Source: Hassallia byssoidea VB512170
GTDB lineage: Bacteria; Cyanobacteriota; Cyanobacteriia; Cyanobacteriales; Nostocaceae
Length of the DNA: 64,000 bases
Assembly (NCBI RefSeq): GCF_000817785.2
Contig: NZ_JTCM02000001.1
Span: 62,001-126,000 of the forward strand
Reading direction: 5' to 3'
Of this stretch, positions 7,692 through 16,707 are shown one piece after another (position 1 is the first letter of the stretch; each line of letters opens with the position of its first letter). Made by a program: the position numbers and the translations under genes. The notes under the pieces are model-generated. The model ran no database searches, was not told the origin of the DNA, and saw only the letters and a list, made by a program, of their open reading frames with translations.

Positions 7692-8618
7692 CTAGCGATC
7701 GCGATTGATGATATATTGAGCGATCGCTATTAGCGGTTTCGCTTTCTCACCAAATGAATCTAATTCCACACAAGCGGCTTCAATTAGCTCTTCAGCCTTA
7801 CTACGCGATTCCTCCAACCCCCAAAGCTTGGGATAAGTCACTTTGTTGGCTTTTTGGTCTTTCCCAGCAGTTTTGCCCAATTGCTCCTGCGTCGCCGTGA
7901 TATCTAAAATATCATCGATAATCTGAAATGCCAGCCCAATATTTTGAGCATAACGAGACAGGCGTTGCAAATCTTCAGACGAAACCCCAGTCAAAACTCC
8001 GCCACAGGCAACGCAAGCTTCTAAAAGAGCGGCTGTTTTGTGATTATGAATGAAATTCAGCGTTTCTAGTGAAATGTCGGGCTTTCCTTCCGATTCTAAA
8101 TCGACCACTTGACCGCCAACTAAGCCAGCTGCCCCCAACGCACGCCCCAAACGGGCAATTACTTGCAATACTCGCTCTGTTGGCACATTCTGGGTGCTAA
8201 TGGCGACATGTTCAAAGGCAAAAGCCAACAAGCCATCTCCAGCCAAAATCGCAATATCTTCGCCATAGACTTTGTGATTTGTCAGCTTGCCGCGCCGATA
8301 ATCATCATTATCCATCGCCGGCAAATCGTCGTGAATCAACGACATGGTGTGAATCATCTCCAAAGCACAAGCCGTTGGCATTGCCATTTCGATTGTTCCA
8401 CCAGTCATTTCACAGGTAGCAAGGCAAAGGATGGGGCGCAGACGCTTACCTCCAGCTAACAGCGAGTAGCGCATTGATTCATAAATCTTGTCTGGGTAAC
8501 GCATGGGAATCGCGTTATCGAGAGCAGTTTCACAGAGCTTTTGCCGCTCTTTTAGATAAGCTAATAGGTCAAACTTAGCTGACTCAGGAGTTTTGTGAAG
8601 GTTATGCGCTGCTACCAT
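7692..8618 (-). CDS. crtE: Geranylgeranyl diphosphate synthase
   Basis: A trans-prenyltransferase that makes geranylgeranyl diphosphate for carotenoids, the phytyl tail of chlorophyll and quinones. The first Asp-rich motif is [18 protein letters not shown] (residues 94-111, DDxxxxD form), and the second is [11 protein letters not shown] (about 232-242). [12 protein letters not shown] supplies the diphosphate-binding region. The length of 308 residues is usual. It starts with [18 protein letters not shown]. Its upstream neighbour on the same strand is folD, separated by a repeat block. Confidence 0.93.
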   Translation of the reverse strand: MVAAHNLHKTPESAKFDLLAYLKERQKLCETALDNAIPMRYPDKIYESMRYSLLAGGKRLRPILCLATCEMTGGTIEMAMPTACALEMIHTMSLIHDDLPAMDNDDYRRGKLTNHKVYGEDIAILAGDGLLAFAFEHVAISTQNVPTERVLQVIARLGRALGAAGLVGGQVVDLESEGKPDISLETLNFIHNHKTAALLEACVACGGVLTGVSSEDLQRLSRYAQNIGLAFQIIDDILDITATQEQLGKTAGKDQKANKVTYPKLWGLEESRSKAEELIEAACVELDSFGEKAKPLIAIAQYIINRDR

Positions 8619-8689
8619 CCTTAAATTCCTTACATTTTTTAATTTTTGTCATATAAGTCACAATTTTACGGGTATTTGGAGCTAAAAGA

Positions 8690-8810
8690 GTTAGGAGTTA
8701 GAAGTTAAGAATTAAAAATTTATAACTTATAACTCATAACCCTGTACAGACGCGACCGGTCGCGTCTCTACCCATAACTCATAACTCATAACTCATAACT
8801 CATAACTTAC
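8690..8810. repeat. ACTCATA heptamers interrupted by a palindrome
   Basis: TTATAACTTATAACTCATAA runs into the 20-bp palindrome AGACGCGACCGGTCGCGTCT (8748-8767), flanked by TGTAC and CTACC, and then five ACTCATA units follow. The palindrome with its TAC/CTAC flanks belongs to the same family as those at 52560 and 61980, and appears to have landed inside the heptamer tract. Confidence 0.8.
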
Positions 8811-9686
8811 CTACCGCCCATGCACAGAATAGCTATAAACTGTATTTTGCAACAACATAGCGACAGTCATCGGACCTACACCGCCAGGAACAGGAGTGAT
8901 AAATCCTGCCACGTTTTTGGTTGAGTCAAAGTTGACATCGCCAACTAAGCGACTATTACCACTAGAATCGGTGACACGATTTATTCCCACATCTACCACA
9001 ACAGCGCCCGGTTTTATCATTTCTGCGTCGATGAGATTGGGACGACCTACTGCTGTAATGAGGATATCAGCATTATTAGCGATCGCTTTGAGATCGTGCG
9101 ATCGCGAATGAGCGATGGTAACAGTCGCATCAGCTTCTAAAAGCATCAAAGCCATTGGTTTACCCACCAAAATACTGCGTCCCAGCACCACCGCTTGTTT
9201 TCCCTTCAAAGGAATTTCATATTCCTGCAACAGCCGCATAACTCCATATGGAGTGCAACTGCGTAAACCAGGTTCTCCCCGCACGAGTCGTCCCAAATTA
9301 AGCGGATGCAGTCCGTCGGCATCTTTGTCGGGATCAATTTGATGTAGTAGAGTGACAGCATCCAAATGATCTGGTAGAGGAAGTTGTACAAGAATGCCAT
9401 CCACTCGTTCATCAGAGTTGAGTGCAGCAATAACCAATTCTAGTTCGGCTTGGGTGGTTTCGGTCGGAAAATGCTTACCAAAAGAGGCAATCCCCACCGA
9501 CGCACAAGCGCGTTCTTTGCCGCGTACATAAGCCGCAGAACCTGGGTTATCACCAACCATCAGCACTGCTAAACCTGGTGGGCGTCCTATTTGGGGTTGT
9601 AATTTTGTAATCACAGCAGAAAGTTCTGTCTGAATTTTTGCTGCTATTGCTTTACCATCAATAAGTTTGGCAGTTTTTGTTTCCAT
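8811..9686 (-). CDS. folD: Bifunctional methylenetetrahydrofolate dehydrogenase/cyclohydrolase
   Basis: FolD interconverts 5,10-methylene-, methenyl- and 10-formyl-tetrahydrofolate, supplying one-carbon units for purines and formyl-Met. Seen motifs: [18 protein letters not shown] (active-site Tyr and Lys), the QLPLPDHLD signature, [14 protein letters not shown], the NADP-binding [17 protein letters not shown] and the C-terminal [16 protein letters not shown]. The frame stays open upstream to 9851, but that extension ([16 protein letters not shown] type) is only translated heptamer repeat. I therefore start at ATG 9686 ([12 protein letters not shown]), giving 291 residues, the normal family length. 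The repeat abuts the start, and no good ribosome binding site is visible. Confidence 0.95.
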   Translation of the reverse strand: METKTAKLIDGKAIAAKIQTELSAVITKLQPQIGRPPGLAVLMVGDNPGSAAYVRGKERACASVGIASFGKHFPTETTQAELELVIAALNSDERVDGILVQLPLPDHLDAVTLLHQIDPDKDADGLHPLNLGRLVRGEPGLRSCTPYGVMRLLQEYEIPLKGKQAVVLGRSILVGKPMALMLLEADATVTIAHSRSHDLKAIANNADILITAVGRPNLIDAEMIKPGAVVVDVGINRVTDSSGNSRLVGDVNFDSTKNVAGFITPVPGGVGPMTVAMLLQNTVYSYSVHGR

Positions 9687-9689
9687 AAC

Positions 9690-9975
9690 GCTTCGGGGGA
9701 GTGGGGGAGTGGGGAGTGGGGAGTGGGGAATGGGGAATGGGGAATGGGGAATGGGGAAAGGGGAAGGGGGAAAGGGGAAGGGGGAAAGGGTTTGGGAAAA
9801 TATAATACATGTATTTAAATAACTCTTCTTACAAACGTCAACCAGACCCACACCGACCCCGCTGAGGAAAGCGCTTTATTTCCATGCCTTTTCCCTTTAC
9901 CCTTTACCCTTTCCCCCTCTTAAAAAAGCCCATTGCCCAATTCCCCATTCCCAATGACCAATGAATACTATTGAT
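9690..9975. repeat. GGGGAAT/GGGGAGT heptamer tract and CCCTTTA repeats upstream of folD
   Basis: The gap between folD and the next, divergent gene holds about a dozen GGGGAGT/GGGGAAT/GGGGAAA units (9695-9790) and, at 9890-9960, CCCTTTACCCTTTACCC and CCCCATTCCC tracts. The two sides are roughly complementary, so a long imperfect stem could form. Any promoter for folD must lie within or across this repeat. Confidence 0.75.
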
Positions 9976-10016
9976 GAGAACTAACTTTATGAAACTGGCG
10001 ACAAGGCAAGAAAGTA

Positions 10017-10430
10017 ATGCAAAAATTCCCTCAACACATGCCTGTGATGCAACAAACAAAAAAAATTAATTTTTACTACTGGGGGTTGACATTTTTATGT
10101 TTATTTGCTTTACATAGTTGTGGTTATTCTGGGCAGTCTGGGCTGAACGGCGTTAACTTCAGTATCGGTGTCAATGTTACCCCGATTCGGGAACTGAAAC
10201 CACGGCAAGAGAAAGCTACAGTTTACATTCAAGGTAAGGTAAACTCATCAGTTCCTCTTGTGAAGCAGCAGGTTTATCAAATCAATGACTCAACTGGCAA
10301 AATTTGGGTTTTAACCAAGCAAACTGGTTGGAAAGAGGGACAGCAAGTGGTAGTTAAGGGTAAAGTGAACTACCAAAGTATCCCTTTAGCGGGCAAAGAG
10401 TTTGGGGAAATTTATTTAGAGGAAGAGTAA
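10017..10430 (+). CDS. Small lipoprotein with an OB-fold-like domain
   Basis: The N terminus carries a basic patch, a hydrophobic stretch (FYYWGLTFLCLFALH) and a lipobox Cys (LHSC, near residue 35), so it is probably a lipoprotein. The mature part of about 100 residues has five strand-like segments (ATVYIQGKV, KQQVYQINDSTGKIWVLTK, GQQVVVKGKV, and GKEFGEIYLEEE at the end). These resemble bacterial OB-fold proteins of the tRNA-anti-like group. No function is known to me. Three Met codons (10017, 10038, 10047) could be the start. The gene is 33 bases upstream of a Nudix gene on the same strand and may be cotranscribed. Confidence 0.5.
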   Translation: MQKFPQHMPVMQQTKKINFYYWGLTFLCLFALHSCGYSGQSGLNGVNFSIGVNVTPIRELKPRQEKATVYIQGKVNSSVPLVKQQVYQINDSTGKIWVLTKQTGWKEGQQVVVKGKVNYQSIPLAGKEFGEIYLEEE

Positions 10431-10463
10431 TTATAGTTACTTTAAATAGCTACTTAAAATTTT

Positions 10464-10901
10464 ATGACTAATCAACAGGTGCATGTAGCGATCGCTATTC
10501 TCTACCAAAAAGACAAGTTTCTCATGCAATTGCGTGACAACATCCCCAATATTCCCTATCCTGGTCAATGGGCGCTGTTTGGCGGACACATCGAAGTCGG
10601 CGAAACTCCAGATATAGCACTAAAGCGAGAAATTTTAGAAGAAATCGGCTATAATTTACCACCAAGATTTGCTCACTTTGGCTGTTATGCCGATGAAAGA
10701 GCGATGCGTCATGTCTTTTATGCACCTCTAGAAGTAGAATTCAATCAACTGGTTCTGAATGAAGGCTGGGATATGGCATTATTGACACCATCCGATATTC
10801 TACAGGGAAGTTGTTATAGTGCGATCGCCCTCGAAGTGCGACCTTTAGGAATAATACCTCAGCGAATTATGCTGGATTTTATGAAAATGGGTAATGGGTA
10901 G
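10464..10901 (+). CDS. Nudix hydrolase
   Basis: A compact Nudix protein of 145 residues. The Nudix box is complete: GGHIEVGETPDIALKREI followed by LEEIGY (about residues 37-60), fitting Gx5Ex7REUxEExGU, which binds the metal and cleaves a nucleoside-diphosphate-linked substrate. The specific substrate cannot be read from sequence. It begins MTNQQVHVAIAIL at ATG 10464. The last codons (Met-Gly-Asn-Gly then TAG) are read from a GGGTAAT/GGGTAGT heptamer tract, so the repeat supplies the C terminus and stop codon. Confidence 0.85.
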   Translation: MTNQQVHVAIAILYQKDKFLMQLRDNIPNIPYPGQWALFGGHIEVGETPDIALKREILEEIGYNLPPRFAHFGCYADERAMRHVFYAPLEVEFNQLVLNEGWDMALLTPSDILQGSCYSAIALEVRPLGIIPQRIMLDFMKMGNG

Positions 10902-11112
10902 TGGGTAATGGGTAATGGGTAATGGGTAATGGGTAGTGGGTAGTGGGTAGTGGTTAGCGTCAACCATCAACCATCAACCATCAACCATCAACTATCAACC
11001 ATCAACTATCAACCATCAACCATCAACCATCAACTAACCACTAACAACCATCAACTAACCACTAACAACTATCAACTAACCACTAACAACGCTCCCACCA
11101 ACAACTAACCAC
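10886..11112. repeat. Heptamer tandem repeats (GGGTAAT, then AACCATC and AACCACT types)
   Basis: The tract opens inside the last codons of the Nudix gene with GGGTAGT/GGGTAAT units (10889-10955). It continues with AACCATC/AACTATC units (10960-11040) and ends with AACCACTAACAACTATC mixtures. It fills the whole gap of about 230 bases before the permease gene. Confidence 0.85.
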
Positions 11113-11132
11113 TAACTATTATCAATTTCCCA

Positions 11133-12239
11133 ATGATGCAAACAGCAAACAAACTGCCACGATGGTTAAGTTTAGGATTGGCATTTCCCCTTGCCATTCT
11201 TAACGGTTGGCTCTTGATCCAGGTTGTAAAATATTTTCAACCTTTGGTGAGTGTTTTTGTTGCTGCAATTTTGCTAGCTTTTGTTTTAGATTATCCGATT
11301 CAGTTTTTACAGCGGCAAAAAGTAAAACGCAACCTGGCTATAGTAGTAGTTTTGCTGTTGAGTGTGGTGATTTTAGTGGCTTTGGGTATAACCTTAGTTC
11401 CGCGAATTCTCGGACAACTCAACGAACTAGCCAACATTTTGCCAAGTTGGATTGATTCTGGAACCGATCAACTGCAAGCTTTTCAAGATTGGGCTTTAAA
11501 TCAACAGCACCTACCGATTAATTTAAGTGGTTTAGTTAACCAAGTACTCGACCGATTATCTAGCCAACTTCAAACTTTTACAGGTCAAATTCTCGGCTTT
11601 GCTGTAGATACTATCAATATTGTTGTCAATGGTCTACTTGCCGTGGTGCTGACTATCTATCTGGTATACAATGGCGATCGCCTTTGGGATGGACTTTATC
11701 AATGGATACCATCTCGCATTGGCACACCAGTACGGCAATTACTGCGCGAAGATTTTCATAATTATTTTATCGGTCAAGCTACCTTGGGCGCCGTGCTGGG
11801 AGTAGCACTTACTCTGACGTTTTTAGCTTTACAAGTTCCCTTGGCTTTACTTTTTGGGATTGTAATTGGCTTTTTCTCTTTGTTTCCCTTTGGTACGGGA
11901 ATCGGTATCAGTATAGTCAGTCTTTTGGTAGCGTTGCAAAATTTTTGGTTAGGGGTAGAAGTTTTAGGTGTTGCTGTAGCGATCGATCAAGTAAATTCTA
12001 ACTTTATCGCGCCTCGCATTTTAGGTAATTTAACTGGTTTAAATCCGGTGTGGGTAGTAATTTCTTTATTGTTAGGTGCTAAATTAGGCGGATTGTTGGG
12101 TTTATTAATCGCCATACCCTTAGCCAGTTTTATTAAAGATGTCGCTGATAGCTGGCTTGCTGGGGGATTCCATAAAGTAGATGATATTGAATCAGAACCT
12201 GCAACAATTGTCAATGAGACAGCGGGAACTTATTCGTAG
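11133..12239 (+). CDS. AI-2E/PerM family transporter
   Basis: A polytopic inner-membrane protein of 368 residues in the AI-2E family (PerM/YdiK/TqsA group). It has the typical order: two N-terminal helices, a third ending NLAIVVVLLLSVVILVALGI, a polar amphipathic region (about 100-145), and a block of C-terminal helices with GLNPVWVVISLLLGAKLGGL (344-residue side). Family members export small molecules or act as Na+/H+ antiporters; the substrate here is unknown. It starts at ATG 11133 (MMQTANKLPRWLSLGLAF). The TAG stop is contributed by the palindrome at 12236-12285. Confidence 0.85.
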   Translation: MMQTANKLPRWLSLGLAFPLAILNGWLLIQVVKYFQPLVSVFVAAILLAFVLDYPIQFLQRQKVKRNLAIVVVLLLSVVILVALGITLVPRILGQLNELANILPSWIDSGTDQLQAFQDWALNQQHLPINLSGLVNQVLDRLSSQLQTFTGQILGFAVDTINIVVNGLLAVVLTIYLVYNGDRLWDGLYQWIPSRIGTPVRQLLREDFHNYFIGQATLGAVLGVALTLTFLALQVPLALLFGIVIGFFSLFPFGTGIGISIVSLLVALQNFWLGVEVLGVAVAIDQVNSNFIAPRILGNLTGLNPVWVVISLLLGAKLGGLLGLLIAIPLASFIKDVADSWLAGGFHKVDDIESEPATIVNETAGTYS

Positions 12240-12285
12240 TAAGCACTTCAGTGCTTAAATTTGAAAGCGCTGAAGCGCTTACTAC
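12236..12285. repeat. 50-bp imperfect palindrome, copy 1
   Basis: The ends GTAGTAAGCACTTCAGTGCTT and its near-complement AAGCGCTGAAGCGCTTACTAC (21 bases each, A/G transitions in the stem) enclose an 8-base centre. A second copy of equal length is at 24600-24649. The TAG at 12237-12239 serves as the stop codon of the preceding permease gene. Confidence 0.85.
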
Positions 12286-12333
12286 GGTTTGTGAAACTAC
12301 ACATAAGCTGATAGCGTCAAACAAAGAAAATAT

Positions 12334-14076
12334 TTGTGTGGATCTTCGAGCTTGAAAACGCGCTCTAATTACTGGCAACTTTTACCGTATATTCGACCCC
12401 AATGGCACAATATTGTCAAGGGTTTTATTGGCATTTTAGGATATGTATTAGCAACTTTAGCTCTGATTACGCTAGCGCGTCAATTTGCAAGTGTCTTTGG
12501 TGGGAGAAATTTATCTGCGATCGCTCTCGAAATTTCTTTACTCGCAACGGTGTTTCTTGTCAGAGGTTTTTTTCAATCTGTGCAAGATATCTACATGGCA
12601 AAAGCCGCTCTGCGAGTCGCTTTTAATCTTCGCAAGTATATCTACACCCACTTACAAAAGTTAAATCTCAGCTATTTTGAAACTGCAAAAACAGGTGATT
12701 TATCTTATCGATTGACCGAAGATGTTGACCGAGTTGGGGAAGTTGTCCATAAACTCTTTCACGACTTTATCCCCTGCGTTTTGCAGTTGGTGGCAATTCC
12801 GATATACATGATTTGGTTAAATTGGCAATTAACCTTAGCTATTATTATCGTTGCGCCGTTGATGGGCGTTTTAATCGGTTGGTTTGGCGAACGTTTGCGT
12901 ATATTTTCGCTGAAAAGTCAAAGTCATGTATCTGATTTATCGGCAATTTTAACGGAGGTTTTCAGCGGAATTAGAATTATTCAAGCATTTGCAGCGGAGA
13001 AGTACGAAATCGCTCGCTTTAGTCGTGAAGCCGATCGCACGATGAAAGCGAAGTATTCAGCGGAACGTCTCAAAGCAATTCAGATTCCCATCATCGGATT
13101 TTTAGAAGCTGTTAGTATTTTAATTTTACTTTTTGTGGGTGGTTGGCAAATTGCTACTGGTAATTTGACGGTTGATAAATTCGTCGCTTTTTTAACAGCA
13201 GGAGCTTTATTAATCGATCCGATTGGTCATGTTACCAGCAATTACAACGAATTTAAACAGGGTGAAGCTTCTGTAGACCGCGTTTTTGAGTTGTTGGCAA
13301 TTAAACCAACGGTGGAGGAAAAAGCAAATGCTCTAACTCTACCTGATGTCAGCGGTAAGGTGGAATATCGTCATGTTTCCTTTGCTTACAAAAAAGGCGA
13401 ATTTGTAATTAAGGATATCAGTTTATTGGCGATGCCAGGAGAAGCGATCGCTCTTGTTGGTGCTTCTGGTGCTGGTAAAACTACTTTCGTAAATCTTCTA
13501 CCCCGCTTTTACGATCCCGAAGCTGGTCAAATCTTAATTGATGGTGTTGATATTAAAGATGTGACGCTAGATAGTCTGCGACGACAAATTGGCATTGTTC
13601 CTCAAGAAACTATCATGTTTTCGGGGACAATTGCTCAAAATATCGCTTTCGGACAAGATGCTTTTGAGATGAAAGCTGTAGAAGAAGCAGCGAAAATTGC
13701 TAACGCTCATCAATTTATTACGCAACTACCTGATGGTTATGATACTTGGGTAGGTGAGAGAGGAGTGAATTTATCCGGTGGACAAAGACAAAGAATAGCG
13801 ATCGCTCGTGCTGTTCTGCGAAATCCGAGAATTTTGATTTTAGATGAAGCGACATCTGCTTTAGATTCAGAATCAGAAGCTTTGGTACAAGAAGCACTGG
13901 AAAGATTAATGGCTTCGCGGACGGTATTTATTATTGCTCATCGGTTGAGTACGGTGAGAAGATGCGATCGCATTTTAGTTTTTGAACGCGGGCAAATTGT
14001 CGAATCTGGTACTCATGAAGAATTATTAACGCTTGAGCGTCGCTATGCGCGATTTTATGCCCAGCAGTTTAGTTAA
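12334..14076 (+). CDS. ABC exporter, fused membrane and ATPase domains (MsbA/HepA-like)
   Basis: A half-transporter. Residues 15-310 hold six membrane segments of an exporter-type domain, with the coupling region YFETAKTGDLSYRLTEDVDR. Residues 345-575 hold the ATPase: Walker A VGASGAGKTT, Q-loop GIVPQETIMFSGTI, signature NLSGGQRQRIAIARA, Walker B ILILDEATSALDSES and the H-loop FIIAHRLSTVRRCD. Homodimers of this class flip lipids, lipid A cores, glycolipids or polysaccharide precursors. A heterocyst-glycolipid-type or HepA-like role is possible in Nostocales but not shown. The GTG at 12334 is the likely start, though its ribosome binding site is poor; a TTG follows at 12352. A P-loop gene follows 13 bases later. 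A short copy of its last codons lies at 19958-19999. Confidence 0.9.
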   Translation: MCGSSSLKTRSNYWQLLPYIRPQWHNIVKGFIGILGYVLATLALITLARQFASVFGGRNLSAIALEISLLATVFLVRGFFQSVQDIYMAKAALRVAFNLRKYIYTHLQKLNLSYFETAKTGDLSYRLTEDVDRVGEVVHKLFHDFIPCVLQLVAIPIYMIWLNWQLTLAIIIVAPLMGVLIGWFGERLRIFSLKSQSHVSDLSAILTEVFSGIRIIQAFAAEKYEIARFSREADRTMKAKYSAERLKAIQIPIIGFLEAVSILILLFVGGWQIATGNLTVDKFVAFLTAGALLIDPIGHVTSNYNEFKQGEASVDRVFELLAIKPTVEEKANALTLPDVSGKVEYRHVSFAYKKGEFVIKDISLLAMPGEAIALVGASGAGKTTFVNLLPRFYDPEAGQILIDGVDIKDVTLDSLRRQIGIVPQETIMFSGTIAQNIAFGQDAFEMKAVEEAAKIANAHQFITQLPDGYDTWVGERGVNLSGGQRQRIAIARAVLRNPRILILDEATSALDSESEALVQEALERLMASRTVFIIAHRLSTVRRCDRILVFERGQIVESGTHEELLTLERRYARFYAQQFS

Positions 14077-14089
14077 ACAGGTGAATATA

Positions 14090-14635
14090 ATGTTGCAAAA
14101 CACTCCGACTATCCTGTTTTTATCTGGTGCATCCGGTGTTGGGAAAACTACAATAGTTGCTAGTCTTCGGGAACATAATACTAATCCGTCTCGTGTTTTC
14201 CTGCACGCTGATTCTGATGGTGTTCCCTCTCTCACCGAGATGATTTCGCAAGCCGGTTCTTTGGAAAGATTCCAGGAAATTGCTACACACAAGTGGATTG
14301 AAAAGATTACCCGCGAATATCAAAGTACAGACACGGTAATCATAGAAGGGCAAGCTCGCTTTAATTTTATTGAGGACGCTTGCCGTAAATTCGGTGTCAC
14401 AAAATACGCCATTATTTTAATTGACTGCGATTGGGAAATAATGCGCGATCGCCTGCTCAACAATCGGCAACAACCAGAATTAGTTACTCATGATATGCAT
14501 AACTGGGTTAAGTTTCTACGCAAGCAAGCGCGGGAAAAAAACATTCCGATAATAAATACTTCTTGTTTGACCCTAGACGAGGTAGTGGACATTATTCAAA
14601 CTAAGGTTTTACCAATTTCTGCCAGCGCAGGTTAA
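14090..14635 (+). CDS. Small P-loop kinase-like protein
   Basis: A protein of 181 residues with a clear Walker A (LFLSGASGVGKTTIVASL) at the N terminus, a possible Walker B-like TVIIEGQARF and an Asp/Arg-rich lid (CDWEIMRDRLLNN). This arrangement suggests an adenylate-kinase-fold phosphotransferase of the AAA_18/cytidylate-kinase-like type; the substrate is unknown. I start at ATG 14090 because AGGTGA lies five bases upstream. The frame is open from 14033, but that would overlap the ABC gene. It follows the ABC exporter by 13 bases, so the two probably form an operon. Confidence 0.7.
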   Translation: MLQNTPTILFLSGASGVGKTTIVASLREHNTNPSRVFLHADSDGVPSLTEMISQAGSLERFQEIATHKWIEKITREYQSTDTVIIEGQARFNFIEDACRKFGVTKYAIILIDCDWEIMRDRLLNNRQQPELVTHDMHNWVKFLRKQAREKNIPIINTSCLTLDEVVDIIQTKVLPISASAG

Positions 14636-14735
14636 AAATCCTAACAGCAAGCTGGTCTTGGAGAGCAACGCGGCAAATTTAAGGAGTGATGGTGCAAATT
14701 ACACCTTAACTTGGGAAGTCTTAGCTTAAGCTTTG

Positions 14736-14770
14736 GTGCGTTCGCCCTTGGCGTTGGCGGAGCCATCGCT
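14736..14770. repeat. Single copy of a GCGTTCGCCCTTGGCGTTGG repeat
   Basis: GTGCGTTCGCCCTTGGCGTT, then GGCGGAGCCATCGCT. The same sequence recurs at 48399, 49141 and 49200, where it is joined to a longer unit. It contains a TTCGCC/GGCGAA-type inverted repeat and lies between convergent genes. Confidence 0.75.
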
Positions 14771-14829
14771 TGTCAAAATTGCTTCTTGAACGGATACGCG
14801 ATCGCGCAAGGCAGATAAATGCTACTTAC

Positions 14830-15873
14830 CTACGCACGAACTTTACGCCGTAGTAAACTTATCATGCCCATACAAGATATCAAAGCTACAACAGTTGATG
14901 GTTCAGGAACAGTTGTTTTTTGTGTCTCTAAAAAATTAGCCATATCTTCACCAATGATTTGATGTACGCGACGAGTGGGATGAATCTCGTCGTAGTAATA
15001 ATAATTATCAGGTGTTGAACAACCAGGCTCCAACCCAGCAGTAGTGTATAAAAGTTCGCAGGCATCATTTATATTGGTAAAACCATATGCCGCTGGGGTA
15101 GAGCGAATTTTTTTGGTAATTGCAACGTGGTCATACAGTGCAACTTCAACACCTAATTGCTTATTCAGAGTATCGAGTTGACCGGGAAGACTTTCATTGA
15201 TAACATCTCTAAACTTAGCTGCCTCTTGTGAGTATTGCTCAAAAAGCGGTAATGCAGCTAAATCTGTAGAATTTACGACAAAAAACTGTTTTGCCCCTAG
15301 CGCTGCAAGTTGTGATACTCCAGAAGCAATATTGTTAACAGCAGCATCAGCTAGTGCATCGACCGAACCAGTCTGATTATTAAAAAACCTTTCTAATAAG
15401 TCATTTGTAGATATAAAAATGAAGTATAACCCTTTAGAATCTGCCACGCGATTAACTTCTGTTTTATATTCTTCGATTTGACCAAATAAACCCGTATTTT
15501 GATATTGATCAAGCCAGGTACTTAAATTGCCATTACCGCTTTTTGCACCACCTACAGCATAATCTGTTAACTGTAAATTTTCTTGTTTTGCCAGTACCTC
15601 AACTGATGTTAATCCGGGATTATTTGTCCATCGACCACCAGAGTCATACACATCCACTCGTGGGAATATAAATGATCCAGGTACCCCAGCTTTGACTGCT
15701 GCTGTTGAAATCACAAGTGCTGCCCCATTATCTGAATAGCTATCACCAAAGGCATAAATACGAGAAATGGAGTTGAAAGAAGCGGCAATAGCGTTATGAA
15801 CACCCACACACAAGAAAGCCGCACTACTTACTGCGGCAATAGCGAAAGTCTTCAAAAAAGTATTTTTTCGCAT
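14830..15873 (-). CDS. Secreted SGNH/GDSL hydrolase with PEP-CTERM anchor
   Basis: Signal peptide at residues 1-31 (ending NAIAAS). The SGNH core follows: block I YAFGDSYSDNGAA with the nucleophile Ser, block III FIFISTNDLLE with the Asn, and block V YDEIHPTRRVH with the catalytic Asp and His. The C terminus VPEPSTVVALISCMGMISLL then RRK is a PEP-CTERM sorting signal: the PEP motif, a hydrophobic helix and basic residues, recognised by exosortase-type transpeptidases. Relatives are lipases or esterases of the phospholipase/lecithinase-haemolysin group. It lies 143 bases downstream of a small coiled-coil gene on the same strand. Confidence 0.88.
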   Translation of the reverse strand: MRKNTFLKTFAIAAVSSAAFLCVGVHNAIAASFNSISRIYAFGDSYSDNGAALVISTAAVKAGVPGSFIFPRVDVYDSGGRWTNNPGLTSVEVLAKQENLQLTDYAVGGAKSGNGNLSTWLDQYQNTGLFGQIEEYKTEVNRVADSKGLYFIFISTNDLLERFFNNQTGSVDALADAAVNNIASGVSQLAALGAKQFFVVNSTDLAALPLFEQYSQEAAKFRDVINESLPGQLDTLNKQLGVEVALYDHVAITKKIRSTPAAYGFTNINDACELLYTTAGLEPGCSTPDNYYYYDEIHPTRRVHQIIGEDMANFLETQKTTVPEPSTVVALISCMGMISLLRRKVRA

Positions 15874-16016
15874 ACGAACAAACTCGTTTACAAATATTCA
15901 ATATGAATTATAAATTATGTTCGCATGAATTTTTAAGTGGTAGCCCTTCGTCTTGAGGACATGGTTCTCCCGATCCGTCTGACAACGGGCACGCTCAAAG
16001 TGAACCATCTCAACAA

Positions 16017-16412
16017 CTATGCAGTTTTAGCATTCTCATCTAATGCTTGTTCTGCAACATTTTTCAAGCGACTCGACCTGATTTTGCGGACGCGATCGCT
16101 ATTGCGAACACCACCCGCCATCTCATATTCGCGGCTGTCTTTGCCGTACTTGATAGCAACCACCATCAGCATCTTCTCAGAAAGCTGACTCAAGTTTTTT
16201 TCCATGTCTTCAATCTCAGTTTTAGAAGAGTCAACCACAGACAGAGCGGTGTTATAAACATCAAGTTTGTTACGTAACTGCTCAATTGACTCAATCAGTT
16301 TTTCCAGACTATAATTTTCATCAAATTTGATGTTTGGAACAATCGATTTCAGTCCAGCGGATCTTAACTGAGCTTTTTCTAAAATGCGCGATGTGCGTTT
16401 TTGACGAGACAT
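16017..16412 (-). CDS. Hypothetical coiled-coil protein
   Basis: A basic, helix-rich 131-residue protein. The N terminus (MSRQKRTSRILEKAQLRSAG) is strongly positive, residues 35-95 have heptad spacing (SLEKLIESIEQLRNKLDVYN, EDMEKNLSQLSEKM) and the region YGKDSREYEMAGGVRNSDRV is Gly/Arg-rich. No known domain is recognised. The ATG at 16412 follows a GATACTTCTAG leader. The gene lies upstream of the GDSL hydrolase on the same strand and may share its transcript. Downstream of its promoter side lies the nested hairpin element at 16599. Confidence 0.6.
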   Translation of the reverse strand: MSRQKRTSRILEKAQLRSAGLKSIVPNIKFDENYSLEKLIESIEQLRNKLDVYNTALSVVDSSKTEIEDMEKNLSQLSEKMLMVVAIKYGKDSREYEMAGGVRNSDRVRKIRSSRLKNVAEQALDENAKTA

Positions 16413-16598
16413 AAATTTATTTCTTTAAGATACTTCTAGAGCTAGCTTGCCTCAATTAAACTGCATTCCGGTTCAGCAAAACTCGCAATTGTTTCTAATA
16501 AAATTTTCAGTTTATCTCGGTAATTTTTCGGTATTTAATCAGTAATGCAACATGAGTTCGACGGCTTATATAATGTTCGCCTAGTTAGTCGAATCAAA

Positions 16599-16690
16599 AA
16601 ACCTCTCCCTGGTTTTACTACGCAAAATCTGTCCCTCTCCGAGTCGGAGAGGGACAGACTTGAACTTTAGTTCAAGGCAGGGAGAGGTTT
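16599..16690. repeat. MITE-like element with three nested or adjacent hairpins
   Basis: Outer arms AAACCTCTCCCTG (16599-16611) and CAGGGAGAGGTTT (16678-16690) are perfect 13-bp inverted repeats. Inside them CTGTCCCTCTCCGA (16629) pairs with TCGGAGAGGGACAG (16644-16657), and CTTGAAC pairs with GTTCAAG (16659-16676). No coding capacity. The element directly adjoins the 21-bp tandem repeat. Confidence 0.85.
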
Positions 16691-16707
16691 GTGTTAATGC
16701 AAGAAGG

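Noticed and set aside
9687-9851. N-terminal extension of FolD
   Set aside because: It is translated heptamer repeat (SPFPIPH units); family length and sequence begin at 9686.
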